Below are positions 19,045-29,149 of a stretch of DNA of 33,511 nt, in pieces. The notes beneath the pieces were generated by a model that did no database searches, was not told the DNA's origin, and was given only the letters and a program-made list of their open reading frames with translations. The first letter of the stretch is position 1, and each line of letters starts with the position of its first letter. The position numbers were made by a program, and so were the translations under genes. The DNA is from Phoronis australis (lineage: Eukaryota; Phoronida; Phoronidae), in NCBI GenBank assembly GCA_002633005.1, contig NMRA01000667.1:118911-152421 (forward strand), written 5' to 3'.

Positions 19045-19499
19045 CAGTGGCGGATCTACGGGGGGGGGGGTTCAGGGGNNNNNNNNNNNNNNNNNNNNNN
19101 NNNNNNNNNNNNNNNNNNNNNNNNNNNNNNNNNNNNNNNNNNNNNNNNNNNNNNNNNNNNNNNNNNNNNNNNNNNNNNNNNNNNNNNNNNNNNNNNNNNN
19201 NNNNNNNNNNNNNNNNNNNNNNNNNNNNNNNNNNNNNNNNNNNNNNNNNNNNNNNNNNNNNNNNNNNNNNNNNNNNNNNNNNNNNNNNNNNNNNNNNNNN
19301 NNNNNNNNNNNNNNNNNNNNNNNNNNNNNNNGGGGGGGTTCACTCTGAAAATATATTTTTTGCATTGTGAATTGCTGTTATGAAAATCAACGCGTTTCGA
19401 GTCTTCGTGGCTCATCGACAAAACCCCGGAGATCAATTGTGCGCGCGCTTCCGACGACACTTCTGAAGTAGCCAAGCATTTTAGATGGATCCACCGCTG
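19045..19499. mobile_element. Long hAT5-like element with assembly gap
   Basis: Left end CAGTGGCGGATCTACGGGGG, right end (reverse-complemented) CAGCGGTGGATCCATCTAAA, the same CAG-x-GG-x-GGATC termini as the MITEs at 1214, 2200 and 33239. The interior differs: after the gap it reads GGGGGGTTCACTCTGAAAAT and runs into about 120 bp of unique sequence. A run of N at 19079-19331 removes the middle. The flanks AGAAT and AAAGA do not make a clean duplication. Confidence 0.55.
19079..19331. other. Assembly gap (N run)
   Basis: Unresolved bases, flanked on both sides by G homopolymer runs, which probably caused the gap. Its true length is unknown. Confidence 0.99.
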
Positions 19500-20842
19500 A
19501 AAGAGCAGCTCTATAGCTGATTTCTTTAGATAACTAGCTTCTTTACTCTAAGATATGTTTTGATTTGATTAGGGAAATACTGTGGTGCCCCAACCCTGAT
19601 ATTCAGGCGAATTGACGTGCAACGTTTTTACCTCATCTGTCATGCCGTGTCATCGTATTACACCCCACACGTTTGAAACTCGAATTTGAGTGGTGTACAG
19701 TAAAGTTGTCTTGCGCAATATCATACGGTGTACATGTACATGTAATACTTTTGAAAAAAACTTGTTTTCCGAAGAATTGCTATTGTGGCGGGCGCCGTGG
19801 TCTGGTCGCGAGTCTGTTTGAAGATGCACTCTAACAAGTTTTGTCTATACAAGGAATGACCAAGGGGGCACTCACATTGACAAAGTGACCGCATTCGCGA
19901 ACAGTTTACAGTACCAGAAATTGCGGGGAGCCTGTATTTTCACAACAAAGTCTTGCGGGACTCGTGCGATGTTCAATGGGCCTCCTAAGGAGCCCTAGTG
20001 CCGACCTCAACACCTACCGTCTTTCTACCTGCAATAAGCACCACTGCCGTTTTCTATACTGGGAATTTCCGCAGAAAGGCCCAACCGACGAAACGCCCAT
20101 GCCCATGGGCATTTATTCAGTGATGTTAGTACTTCGGGTTTCAAGCGTTCAGACAATTGGGACGTTTATTTCGAAAATTGCAAGAGATGCAAATGGGTCC
20201 TGGGATACATCGTCAAGGTTTGAAGTAGTCCATGATGAACGGATCAAATTTAGTTGCGCATGCTTTAAGTCTTTTGAGTGGACTTGGTAACCTCAGGGGG
20301 CTTAGTGCCAACTGAGCTGCGAAACGAGATGCTGACATTGTAGAGGCGTACAACCTCATTGACACAGTAGTTGAGAACAAACGTCGAAGATGTCTGGGTA
20401 GAATGGTTCCAAGAGCAGCAAACCATTGGATCCGATGTACAGATTCCTCGGCAGTCTAATCAACTGAAAGATAGGACCAACGTTCCTGGAGAAACACCCA
20501 GGTAATAAGTTATAATTATACACAGTTTGTAATAATGTCGGTTTTTTATGCCTGTTTACAATGAAAACGAAATAGTAATAATTTTTAGACATGCCAAATT
20601 TACCCCGCCTGTACAGCAGAATGTCTATGATCGCACAGAAACTGATTCTGGTTTGTATTTCCACTTGAATATCTGCTTCATATCCAAAATCCTATTTCAC
20701 GTAGTGCGTAGTTAAATCTGTACTCAATACTTGTTTCTTCCAGTGAGTACTACAGAACGGTGTAAACTACACGTATGAGCAACCACTGGGGATTAAAAGT
20801 GTCTAGAGAGAAGTTTTCAATTTTTTTGCAAAGTACGCTTTA
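19500..20842. other. Intergenic, no supported gene
   Basis: The plus frame at 19964-20290 is open for 108 codons but has no recognisable domain or splice context. A perfect palindrome TGTACATGTACA lies near 19732. Confidence 0.4.
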
Positions 20843-21185
20843 GGTCTCGCGACGGACCAGGCCAGCTTGATTTGTGTAGATATCGAGTTTCAGTGCACTT
20901 CTGGTCCCTCGTTGAACTAGTCTTGTGATGTTTTTTTACCAAAGTGTGCCTATTTAAACTATTTATCTTAGCCACCAGCACTGTTTGGTCCCGCGACAGA
21001 TCGACTATTTTTTATAGGGATAATAAGCACAGCTGTACTTTTGGTCTCGTGACGGACCAGGCCAGAGTGTTTGTGTACTGACTCAGTTTTGCATCCGGTC
21101 CCTCTGTGAACTGCTCCTGTATAGTTTTTCACCACAATGTAAGCCTACAAAGTGTTTTGGTTTCGTGAAACTGTTTTCAGATGAT
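20843..21185. repeat. Two-unit tandem repeat, ~200-bp period
   Basis: GGTCTCGCGACGGACCAGGC at 20843 recurs as GGTCTCGTGACGGACCAGGC at 21043. Later landmarks follow in the same order in both units: TGGTCCCTCGTTGAACT / CGGTCCCTCTGTGAACT, then TTTTTTACC / TTTTTCACC, then a diverged TTTGGTCCCGCGAC / TTTGGTTTCGTGA. This is a diverged tandem duplication of non-coding DNA. Confidence 0.65.
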
Positions 21186-21761
21186 TTGTTTCCTGATACA
21201 TTTGACGTTTTTCAATTGTTATCAACGTGATTCAGCTTAATAAAGTGATACTTAATTGTTTATTGTCGCTTTTAATAATAGACTACGAGCTGAGAACACC
21301 ACCGTTCGCCAGTTTTTCTCGTAACGAGACAAAACACATGTTTATTTCCGAACTAACAGTACAGGTCTTCATTCTTAAACAGCTTGAGGCTTTTGCGATC
21401 ATCTGGTATTCAAGTTTTTACGCCCCGTCGGTGCTCCTTATACTCTTAGATATTTGGTAGTTGTCTAAACCCCTGTATACACACCACACTTTTTTGTATG
21501 CTAAAAAGGTGTGTGTAAGCAGATGTTCCAACAAAAATTTTTGCTGGTGGTGTGACTCATACCCAGATGTGCACAAATGGGGTTTCACGAAACTTATGAA
21601 TCAAGTTTATGTGACGAAATCGAGAAGGGTTCTTAATTATCTTAAGAAAAACACCAGGGACAAGATTAGAAAAGCGTAGACAGTGCTGTCGAGTCGACCT
21701 AGTCAGAGACTATAGTGCATGTGTTGTCTGTAATCTATGACCTATATTACTCCAGGAGTCC
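21186..21761. other. Intergenic, weak open frames only
   Basis: Two adjacent plus-strand frames (21227-21460 and 21461-21679) are open. The second contains a Cys/Trp-rich stretch and a basic tail but no known domain and no splice evidence. I do not call a gene. Confidence 0.3.
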
Positions 21762-21924
21762 CACCAGGCGTGCGTTCAGTAGACGCTAGGACCTACGCTA
21801 GGACCTAGCCAAAAGCTAGTCAAGGTCACGTGCTCTTATTTACAATACACGGCAATATCTCTCGTAATCTCGCAAAGTCTTGCTTTTAAGCTAGGTCCTA
21901 GCGTTACTGAACGGGAGGCTGTTG
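21762..21924. mobile_element. MITE with CGTTCAGTA...CGCTAGGACCTA inverted repeats, copy A
   Basis: The left arm reads CGTTCAGTAGACGCTAGGAC and the right arm reverse-complemented reads CGTTCAGTAACGCTAGGACC. Similarity extends weakly outward to CACCAGG / CAACAGC. The loop (AAGTCTTGC.TTTAAG, CTCGTAATCTCGC, ACACGGCAATATC, GAGCACGTGA inverted) is shared with a second copy at 24818 in the opposite orientation, showing a dispersed family. Non-coding. Confidence 0.7.
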
Positions 21925-22189
21925 TGACCTACTTTTTATTTGGCGAAATTTAGCAGACGACAGAATAAAAATATCGTTGAATTTTCACTGATTTTATTCG
22001 AAAGATCATGAAATCTATGGAATCGTACAGATAATTCGACTTTAAGGTACATACCCAGCTTTACATGAACATATCGTATCAGTGGCCTTGTCATTTGTCA
22101 GGTGAAGGTGGCCCCGAGGCAGAGGGTTTCGGACTTTCGCTGGCTCCTCGAGCCATTTTTTCATCGTTACCTTTACAAATTCCCATATC

Positions 22190-22606
22190 ATGAACGTACG
22201 ATTCTCTGTTGAAAAGCATCGCCTCTTGTCTCTGTCGAAGCGTATTCAAATAGTGCAAAAACACTCATCCATTCCACCAGGAACGTCGTTTAGCGATAGT
22301 GAATTTGCCTCTGACATCTCGTTCGAATGTCGGGTATCACGTGACTTTTCGCATAGGGGCGGAGCTTGCGATAGGTCGATTATTTGTGGCCCTACTATAG
22401 ACCTCTTGAGAACAGTTTTAGGCAACATGGCTCATGTACTTATGAACAGACTCACGGCACACGGACCTAAACTTAGGTTCATTGACTCTGAACGCTTTTA
22501 CGCATTCATACAAAAGGATAGGCTCCCAATCTCACATCTACTAAAAAGCTCGGCACCTGTAAACGTGGCTAACGGATTCTTCATTGCCCATCCATGTGTT
22601 TGTTAG
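22190..22606 (+). CDS. Unsupported hypothetical open frame
   Basis: Open for 138 codons from an ATG. The second half (from MAHVLMNRLTAHGPKLRFID near 22427) looks more protein-like than the first and follows an acceptor-like ACAGTTTTAG. No family recognised, no conserved motif, and no clear donor. Given the AT-rich background this may be chance. Confidence 0.18.
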   Translation: MNVRFSVEKHRLLSLSKRIQIVQKHSSIPPGTSFSDSEFASDISFECRVSRDFSHRGGACDRSIICGPTIDLLRTVLGNMAHVLMNRLTAHGPKLRFIDSERFYAFIQKDRLPISHLLKSSAPVNVANGFFIAHPCVC

Positions 22607-22809
22607 TAAATTTCAGTTAGGCAAAAATCCACTAATTAACTTTCGCTATTCGAGTTATTTAACAGTATACTTCACTGTATATTACACTGTTGGCTTATAA
22701 TTGGCAAAATCAAATGTGTATTGAAGTGTTAGTCGATATTCGTAGATACATACAATAAATTGAACACGTAAAGCATAAACGATTGAGCCATTGCAAGTTA
22801 CAAAAACTG

Positions 22810-23010
22810 ATGACGAGAAAAATCCGTGACATGTTGACCCCGTCGCATGGCACGCACTGCGTACCTACCGAAGCTGCTACAGGGAGCTACCTCATGAACA
22901 GTCTACGACACGGTCACACAAAACTTCCACCGCCTGAGATTGCGGAAGAAAGATTGTCAGATTGCCCGGCAGTTGAAGTAATATCGGTAGAATATCGTAA
23001 GCGACGGCAG
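22810..23010 (+). CDS. Weak hypothetical exon (plus model)
   Basis: From ATG at 22810 the frame runs 67 codons to CGGCAG|GTGAAT, a good donor in phase 0, or unspliced to TGA at 23044-23046. Encodes MTRKIRDMLTPSHGTHCVPT and continues to a basic end EYRKRRQ. Spliced to the acceptor at 23202 it would add 54 residues. No family recognised. Confidence 0.22.
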
Positions 23011-23202
23011 GTGAATGCGTCAAAAATCAGCAAACGCTACTACTGATCCAATAAAAAATTTCCCCATCTTATTAAGCACCGGCCTATATCTCAATCGGTG
23101 GGATCGGCAGGGCAACGCCTGATATGTGACCAATTGGCATTATAGGCATAGCTTTCGATGGACCTAATGTAAATGTGCGTGTAAAAGTGATTTGGTTTTC
23201 AG

Positions 23203-23367
23203 ATTGACAACGAGACGGATGGCTTAACTTTTAGACTGATGAATAATTACGCTACCGAAAAAATCTCACCCGATCGATACCAAGCAAAAGTAACGGGCAC
23301 CAAGGCCATCAGCATAACAACGACAAGCTTCATCTTCCTTCTGAGGCTATTACCAGAATGTTTCTGA
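23203..23367 (+). CDS. Weak hypothetical terminal exon (plus model)
   Basis: Follows a strong acceptor GATTTGGTTTTCAG and is open in phase 0 for 54 codons to TGA, beginning IDNETDGLTFRLMNNYATEK and ending in a hydrophobic tail SFIFLLRLLPECF. It overlaps a minus-strand signal-peptide-like exon, and the hydrophobic tail may simply be the antisense of that signal peptide. Only one of the two can readily be real. Confidence 0.22.
   Translation: MDNETDGLTFRLMNNYATEKISPDRYQAKVTGTKAISITTTSFIFLLRLLPECF
23270..23333 (-). CDS. Candidate signal-peptide exon (minus model)
   Basis: Minus-strand ATG at 23333 in good context (GGAAGATGA) encodes MKLVVVMLMALVPVTFA|WYR, a near-ideal signal peptide with cleavage after Ala. 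A GT donor G|GTGAGA follows at 23269 in phase 1. I could not find a convincing next exon below 23270. It lies immediately beside the 3' tail of the RTE element. Confidence 0.3.
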
Positions 23368-23375
23368 ATTGTAGT

Positions 23376-24665
23376 TCTTGACTCTGACTCTGACTCTAGG
23401 CATTGTCCACCCACTGCAGGATGTAGCCCGCCGACAATGCCCTCCAATTTGTTCTGTCTCTTGCCGCTCTCATCCACGTTTTGCCTCTCGTCTTCACGAT
23501 GTCATCTCTCCATCTGGCTTGGGGACGACCTTTTGATCTCTTTCCATATCTGGATTGCCACTCTGTGCATCTTTTTTGTCCATCTGTTGTCCTGAGCTCT
23601 GGCGACGTGTCCGCCCCACCTCCATTTCAATTTCAGAATTGTCTTGATTATGTCCATGACTCCTGTTTGTTCCCTTATCTCTGTGTGTGGAATCCTGTCT
23701 AGTAAGCATTTTTCTCTCCATTGCTCTCTGTGTTGTTCTTAGCTTGACTATTGTCTGTTTTGTTAAGGTCCATGTTTGGCATCCATAGGTGATTGTGGGT
23801 ATGATGCACTATTCAAATACTTTTCTTTTCAAGGATATGGGAATGTTCTTATCTTGGAATATTTCTCTGTTTTTTCCAAAAGAAATCCATCCAGCTCTTA
23901 TTCGGATTTGTATTTCGTTGGTCATACGGTTTCCCATTTGTATAGTTTGTCCCAGGTATTTATATTGTGTGACTCTTTCAATGATCTTGTTCTCCACCAT
24001 TACTTGTTCATTTGTTTCAAAATTTGTCATGTACTTTGTCATGTCCTTTTGTATCTTTAATCCCACATCGTTGCTTTCTTCATTCAGTATATTTAAATTT
24101 GTTTCTAATTGTATTATGTCTTCTGTGCACAACGCAACATCATCTGCAAATCTTAGGTCTGTTACATGTTCTCCGTCTATGTTTACTCCCCTTTGATTGA
24201 GGTCTGAAGATTTGAAGATTTCTTCCATTTTCAGTGTAAACAGTTTAGGTGAAATTGGGTCTCCCTGTCTAACTCCTCTCTCTATGTTGAATCTTTCAGA
24301 GACGTGGTTGTCGATGTGTATTCTGGCGGTGGCATCTGTATATATATTTTGCAGCAGTTTTACATATGTTTCATTTATGTTGATGTTTTTAGGGCTTCAA
24401 TGATGGCAAAGTGTTCAATTGAATCAAAAGCCTTTTCATAGTCTATGAAACCAACACACAGTGGCAGGTTAAATTCATTACATTTTTCAATTGTTTGTCC
24501 AAGGGCTTGCAGATGGTCTGTTGTTGAGTAGTTCTTTCTAAGCCCTGCTTGTTCTCGGGGTTGATTTTCATCCAGTTGTTTTTCCATTCTATTTTGTAAT
24601 AGCCTTGTGAACAGTTTGTATGTATGGGGTAATAAGCTTATGGGCCTACAGTTCTTTATGTCTTT
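23376..24665 (-). mobile_element. 5'-truncated RTE-type LINE, reverse transcriptase pseudogene
   Basis: Reading the minus strand from 24665: KNCRPISLLPHTYKLF, QPREQAGLRKNYSTTDHLQ, the catalytic FIDYEKAFDS (motif A), GVRQGDPISPKLFT (motif B), LRFADDVAL (motif C, catalytic Asp-Asp), YLGQ, then the post-RT WRWGGHVAR..DNRWT block and WRALSAGYILQWVDNA before a TAG at 23398. The order and motifs are those of RTE-clade retrotransposons. At least two frameshifts (near 24380 and 23700) and an in-frame TAG near 23805 inactivate it. The endonuclease and the N-terminal RT part are missing, so about 1.3 kb of roughly 3.3 kb remains. The 3' tail is a short AGTCAG tandem repeat (23378-23397), typical of RTE. 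Confidence 0.9.
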
Positions 24666-24702
24666 ATGTTCACATTAGAGCAATTTCCAAGAATTACGTC
24701 TT

Positions 24703-24720
24703 ATTAATAAGACTGTAATT
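24703..24720. repeat. Short perfect palindrome
   Basis: GTCTTATTAATAAGAC, 16 bp, within a longer imperfect palindrome AATTAC...GTAATT, just outside the truncated end of the RTE element. Confidence 0.6.
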
Positions 24721-24817
24721 AGAACGTTTGGGAAACCAACAAATGTACATTTCTTGAAAGAATAAACAGTGAGGATAGCATAATCTTGGTTCTGAGCCTA
24801 GAACAACCATACTTGTG

Positions 24818-24920
24818 TAACGATAGGACCTGCGCTAGGACCTCGCTAAAAACCAAGACTTCACGAGATTACGCGAGATAATGGCCGTGTATTTTAAACG
24901 AGAACACGTGATTTTGACTG
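24818..24920. mobile_element. Partial copy B of the CGCTAGGACCT MITE
   Basis: Matches the reverse complement of the element at 21762-21924: ATAGGACCTGCGCTAGGACC, then AAGACTTCACGAGATTACGC, GCCGTGTATT and GAACACGTGATTTTGACT in the same order. Only one arm is recognisable, so it is truncated or strongly diverged at the other end. Confidence 0.65.
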
Positions 24921-26906
24921 GATTTTCTGTTCAAAACTGATCTCTGGGCTCAGGAAGAATTGGCTGTTCCATCTTCAGACCAAGCTCATGTCACGTGACC
25001 TGAAATGTTATGAGAACACACGAAGAGCCAACAAGCACACAAATCACACCCATTATGGCTAAGAAATAATGAGACCAGTTTCGTAACAGTATGTAGCCTC
25101 AGTCAAAACTTGGTTTTCAGATAAAAAACAATATTTTAATGCCTCTTTAATTGTTAAAAAACATGGACGGTAGGTATCGTCTTTTTCTCACTGAGGATGT
25201 GAGTTGTATATTTGCCAAATCAGCAACGATGCCCTTCATCTTGACCTATATAACTACTGTATTTCTTAAACCTCTGTTTGCGAGATGGAGTATCTTACTT
25301 CTGAGGCTTAAAGGAATATTTTACCGACAAAAATCAACCTGTTGTAACGTGTCCAGGATCGGCGACGTTAACATTTCTGAGGCACAACGCGTCCTAGGTG
25401 AGCAATTCTCATGTGTGACTGATTCTAAAGTTAGGTCCGACGTCATTTTGGCATCGCTAGATACTAGAATGTATAATGTTTGCGAGTGTTTGTCACAGTG
25501 TACAAGTATTCCGGCAGCGAGCACTACTTCTCGGGGCAAATAGGAAAAAGTTAGCAGCCAGAAGAACTCTCGGCCAAATATGAAAAAGTTAACGGTCAGC
25601 AGGAGGGAGACTTATAAAAGAAGAAACTGAGGAAATAAACCACTTGCAGAAAAGTAGTAAGCATGTCAGGAAGTAGTTGAAGGCCTACGTACTGGGATTG
25701 ACCCGAGTAATCAGTCAAACGTCTGCAGTACGTGAACAGAGAACATTTGACAGAAGTCGACGTGACTGAGGTTGTCATAAACAAGACTTTGCACCGTTGC
25801 GGAGCTCAAACGTTGGCTGTGGTGTAAAAACACAAGAAAGAAAGGCATCAATGTTTCAACCAGCTCAGCACTTACCAAATTGTAGACTGACTCAGAGTAC
25901 AGTTTCGAATGAGGCCTTTTCGTCGGAGTTCAAGTTTATATAGAATCGGACAATCAGCCAACATGGAACCGTATTCAAACGCCAAATTGAATTCAGAAGG
26001 CGTTTGGATCAAACATGTAGTGGCACGTCAATACGACAGGCGCCTGCTTTATTCTGATCGGAGCCATTTGCATGAAGGCGCATTGTTAATTTTTAATTTT
26101 ATCCTGCCAGCTAGTTCAGTAGTTTGCTCACGTTATTTGCCTTAAACTCTGATGCTGTGTTTACCGGCACAAACACGACAAAAGTACGATGTGACGGCCA
26201 TTTTGTTATCAAATTTGCAGCTTGAGTTACCTTCTAATTCGGCATCTGCATAAAACAACACACACGCTGCATCAATTGTTGTATTGTCAGTAGATAGCCC
26301 GTTAATGTTACACTTTGATGATCGAATAAATTTTTCATCAACAGGCAAGTTTGTCACTTATTACTGAAACCACAATATTTCTTCAGTTTTAAAGCCCCAT
26401 ACAGTGCAGTTATGCTTATTCTTTATAAACCTGAAATGATTACCGAATACTCTTGAGAATTGTCATTTTCCCGTTGACTTATAGAAATGTGCAGCGATCA
26501 AAATGAAGTATTCCGTTTGTTTGCATTTGATTTGTTTGTGTGTGTAATTATTTTTAGAGCCTTCTTAACAAGGCCTTTGAACAATTTTAAGTTTTGTGTT
26601 AACTTGTCAATAAACAAAAGTTCCACATGCAAGAAAAGTATGTTTTCAATTGCTGCTAGCTGGATAAGAATCTGTTATGCACAAGAATCGAGAATAAAAA
26701 TTATCAGTGTATTTAAAAACAAAATGACAAACTGAACAACCACATACATACAAAGAAACAACATTGTTAAAAACAATTGTAATTTTCCCAATGCAACGGA
26801 GTCCATAATCAGGCATATTAAGGGCTGAATTTCTGAATTAGGTTCAATTCTCTCAGGTTATTGCCGAAGGATTGTTTTCCACTTTGTCCAAAGGTAAAAT
26901 AGACGG
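24921..26906. other. Intergenic, no supported gene
   Basis: The plus frame at 25151-25543 is open for 130 codons but has no recognisable domain and no consistent splice sites. The other frames are short. No transposon termini found. Confidence 0.4.
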
Positions 26907-26938
26907 TCAGGCGGCTGGTTTCAGTCGTTTCCTCTCAC
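26907..26938 (-). CDS. Candidate exon 2 of small basic secreted/mitochondrial-type protein
   Basis: Minus-strand acceptor TATTCTGTTACAG at 26939-26940, entering in phase 1, then codons for GERKRLKPAA (the Gly shared with exon 1) and TGA at 26909-26907. The phase matches the exon 1 donor at 27580. It is short, so support rests on the phase match and acceptor quality. Confidence 0.33.
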
Positions 26939-27580
26939 CTGTAACAGAATAGTCAGAGAAATATTAGCAAATTATAAAACAAAACACAAGACAAAACTAC
27001 TTTGTAAGGCAGAACATACTTGACGTTTTATCTTCATGTTTATATGTAGAAACTAATAATCTTTGTACCCAAGTCTTATTTAAGATCTGAATTACAATAT
27101 GTGAAAGAGGCTAAAAGTGATTTAACAAGGTGTATTTTTCATGACACCTAAATGTGCTTCTGATCTCAACAAGTAAAATTTATTCTAGGTGTCAATAATT
27201 TTTATTCCAATGCAATGTTACCACATTTACTGAATAACTTATTCATTTTAATTCGGTAACTAATCTGGTAGTCCAGGGGGTGGGGTCCGCTATAAAATAA
27301 GGAAACTCAATCATCTAGGAAATTTCATTGGACATAGCATAGTTTTGAAGAGAAACTGCTGTGAAAAAGTCATCCTTGACTTCTGAGCGTCACGTACATA
27401 CACCTCTTATGTTGGGGGCACTCCCACTCCGGAAAATATGTGAATATGTGCTGCTAGCCTACCCGGCATCCGAGTCCAGGGTAAGTTTCCGAAAAGAAAT
27501 ACCTAGTTCCACACGTGAGGTAACTGGTGGGGATAACATCACCGAACGATGTCGACAGAAACTGGTTGCTGAAAACTTAC

Positions 27581-27794
27581 CAAGTAACGATAAAGTGTGT
27601 AGTTTCCCAATGGAAATGCAATTAAAAAAGCGCATACGGGGCTTCGGCATCCACACACTTTTTGTCAGTTGGTTGACCCTTTTGACAGCAATTCTCCACG
27701 AATGTAGTAACCTTAGGTCTCTTGGGAATTTGTGACTTGCACCAGGGAAAATAGCAATAATAAGGCTTAGCGCGACGACGTATTTTGATAACAT
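27581..27794 (-). CDS. Candidate exon 1 of small basic secreted/mitochondrial-type protein
   Basis: Encodes 71 residues from MLSKYVVALSLIIAIFPGAS, a signal-like hydrophobic N-terminus, followed by a strongly basic region: HKFPRDLRLLHSWRIAVKRV, then QLTKSVWMPKPRMRFFNC and ISIGKLHTLSLLG. The donor TTG|GTAAGT is consensus, phase 1. Joined to the exon at 26938 the product is 81 residues with about 16 Lys/Arg and only one Asp and one Glu. It has one dibasic Lys-Arg site at 38-39 and a single Cys. It could be a secreted peptide precursor, a cationic effector, or a mitochondrial protein with an N-terminal targeting helix; I do not recognise it. The plus strand is also open here but has no signal or splice logic. 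Confidence 0.42.
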
Positions 27795-27832
27795 TTTCGT
27801 CTTTTTACCAGCTGTTTACATGCAGACAGCGA

Positions 27833-27841
27833 CGCATGCGC
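27833..27841. promoter_or_regulatory. NRF1-like palindrome CGCATGCGC
   Basis: Lies about 40 bp upstream of the minus-strand start at 27794. GCGCATGCGC-type sites bind NRF1 in animals and are common in promoters of housekeeping and mitochondrial genes. No TATA element is evident here, consistent with that promoter type. Confidence 0.35.
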
Positions 27842-28057
27842 AATTCAATCACCACTAGTAGAGTAGCGACACCGCGAGGAGAAATCTTCGAATAGCCCCA
27901 TTGAGGTCACTACACAATGTATTCACAGCTTACAACAAAGGCGTGTCCAAAGTCCGTCTTGACTTCAACGGCGGGAGATTCGAAGTGTGAAACTGCAGCG
28001 ACGGATGTCTCAGTTACACACCAGGTAGCGCTCTCCACAAACCCAGCAGGTCCCGTC

Positions 28058-28106
28058 GCAAAAGGTACCCGCTCATCCAAAACCTTTACGGCAAACAGAT
28101 GGCGCT
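28058..28106 (+). repeat. 49-bp inverted-repeat arm A
   Basis: Starts GCAAAAGGTACCCGCTCATC and ends AACAGATGGCGCT. It matches the reverse complement of 28795-28843 with one mismatch in 49. The ends outside it are unrelated, so this is a discrete conserved block. The AACAGATGGCGCTGG portion resembles the core CTCF site (AGRTGGCGC). Confidence 0.85.
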
Positions 28107-28794
28107 GGATGCAATGATGCTTTACTAACAGGCAGCGGTGCTTACAGTCATGTGACATTCTTGTGTGAACTGAATCTTGTGTTGATAGAACATAAAATAC
28201 AGACGTTTCTACTTGGTGAACCATCAGCTGCCGTGTCGTGCCACGGCCAGTCCGGTCTGCTGCATGGGCTCAGTGTTGTTGGCTAACGAGACACTGAACG
28301 AAAAAGAAAATATCGCAGAGAATAAAACCTAACATGTATATCACCATGTATAATTCAAGCATAATTTAAAAAATATAGTGGTTATATTTCAACCTAATTA
28401 AAATTATGGTTGTGAAGTTGCCAAAATCTCGCCGGGCGGAAAAGTGGCCGGGCCCGGTTTAGTAGCCTCGCCATGGTCACGTTCATTGAATATATCTTTT
28501 ACCCCAGCGTTTTGGCCGAACAACCACAACAACAGCATATATTATTAACACTTTCATCTTAATTATATGTTATAAATAGTTGTTACAAATGGGGTTTTAA
28601 ACATGGAATGTCGGACACAAAGATTTCTTTTCCACACAAATTCGCCACTCATCAGGACATACACTGTCTGGTTCATGAACTCTCGTGACCTGTGGTTACA
28701 GTCAGCAGCAGCAGAATGTAGGTCAAGGTTATTGGTTAAGATTCTCTGGCAGACAGTCTTACTTGAGCGATAAAATGACACGTGATTGATGAAA
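28107..28794. other. Spacer between inverted 49-bp repeats
   Basis: No supported gene. A minus-strand frame at 28563-28802 is open for 79 codons and starts at the ATG embedded in the repeat arm, but no homolog is recognised and no splice sites are evident. Confidence 0.35.
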
Positions 28795-28843
28795 AGCGCC
28801 ATCTGTTAGCCGTAAAGGTTTTGGATGAGCGGGTACCTTTTGC
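28795..28843 (-). repeat. 49-bp inverted-repeat arm B
   Basis: Reverse complement of 28058-28106 apart from one base (TAACAG instead of AAACAG). It carries the same CTCF-like AGATGGCGCT core, pointing the other way. Confidence 0.85.
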
Positions 28844-29149
28844 GTCTCCGTCGCTCTCCGACAGTTAGCGTCGTTCTCCGTCAAGACTACGGTCGTGTGC
28901 TACTGTAGTCACACAACACACCAAATAGCGGGAAAGAAGTTGCCGCCGTGCATCGCGGTCACGGAAGTTTGTCTCCATCTTTAGAGCAAACCCTCTCGTA
29001 TGTTAAGGTAGGTGGATACACGAAAAAAAATTAATTTTGACTGTTTTTTACTTATATCACCCTAATCTTCAATTCTTCTTGCACCAGTATACTGAAGAAA
29101 AATAAAACCATTCTGAAAATCCAAAGTTGTTTTTTAATTATATTTGACC

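Noticed and set aside
18956-19475. Frames of 97-139 codons around 19079-19331
   Set aside because: They are open only because the N run gives no stops.
27361-27735. 124-codon plus-strand frame
   Set aside because: Overlaps the minus-strand exon that has a signal-like start and consensus donor; the plus frame starts at a non-ATG codon and shows no domain.
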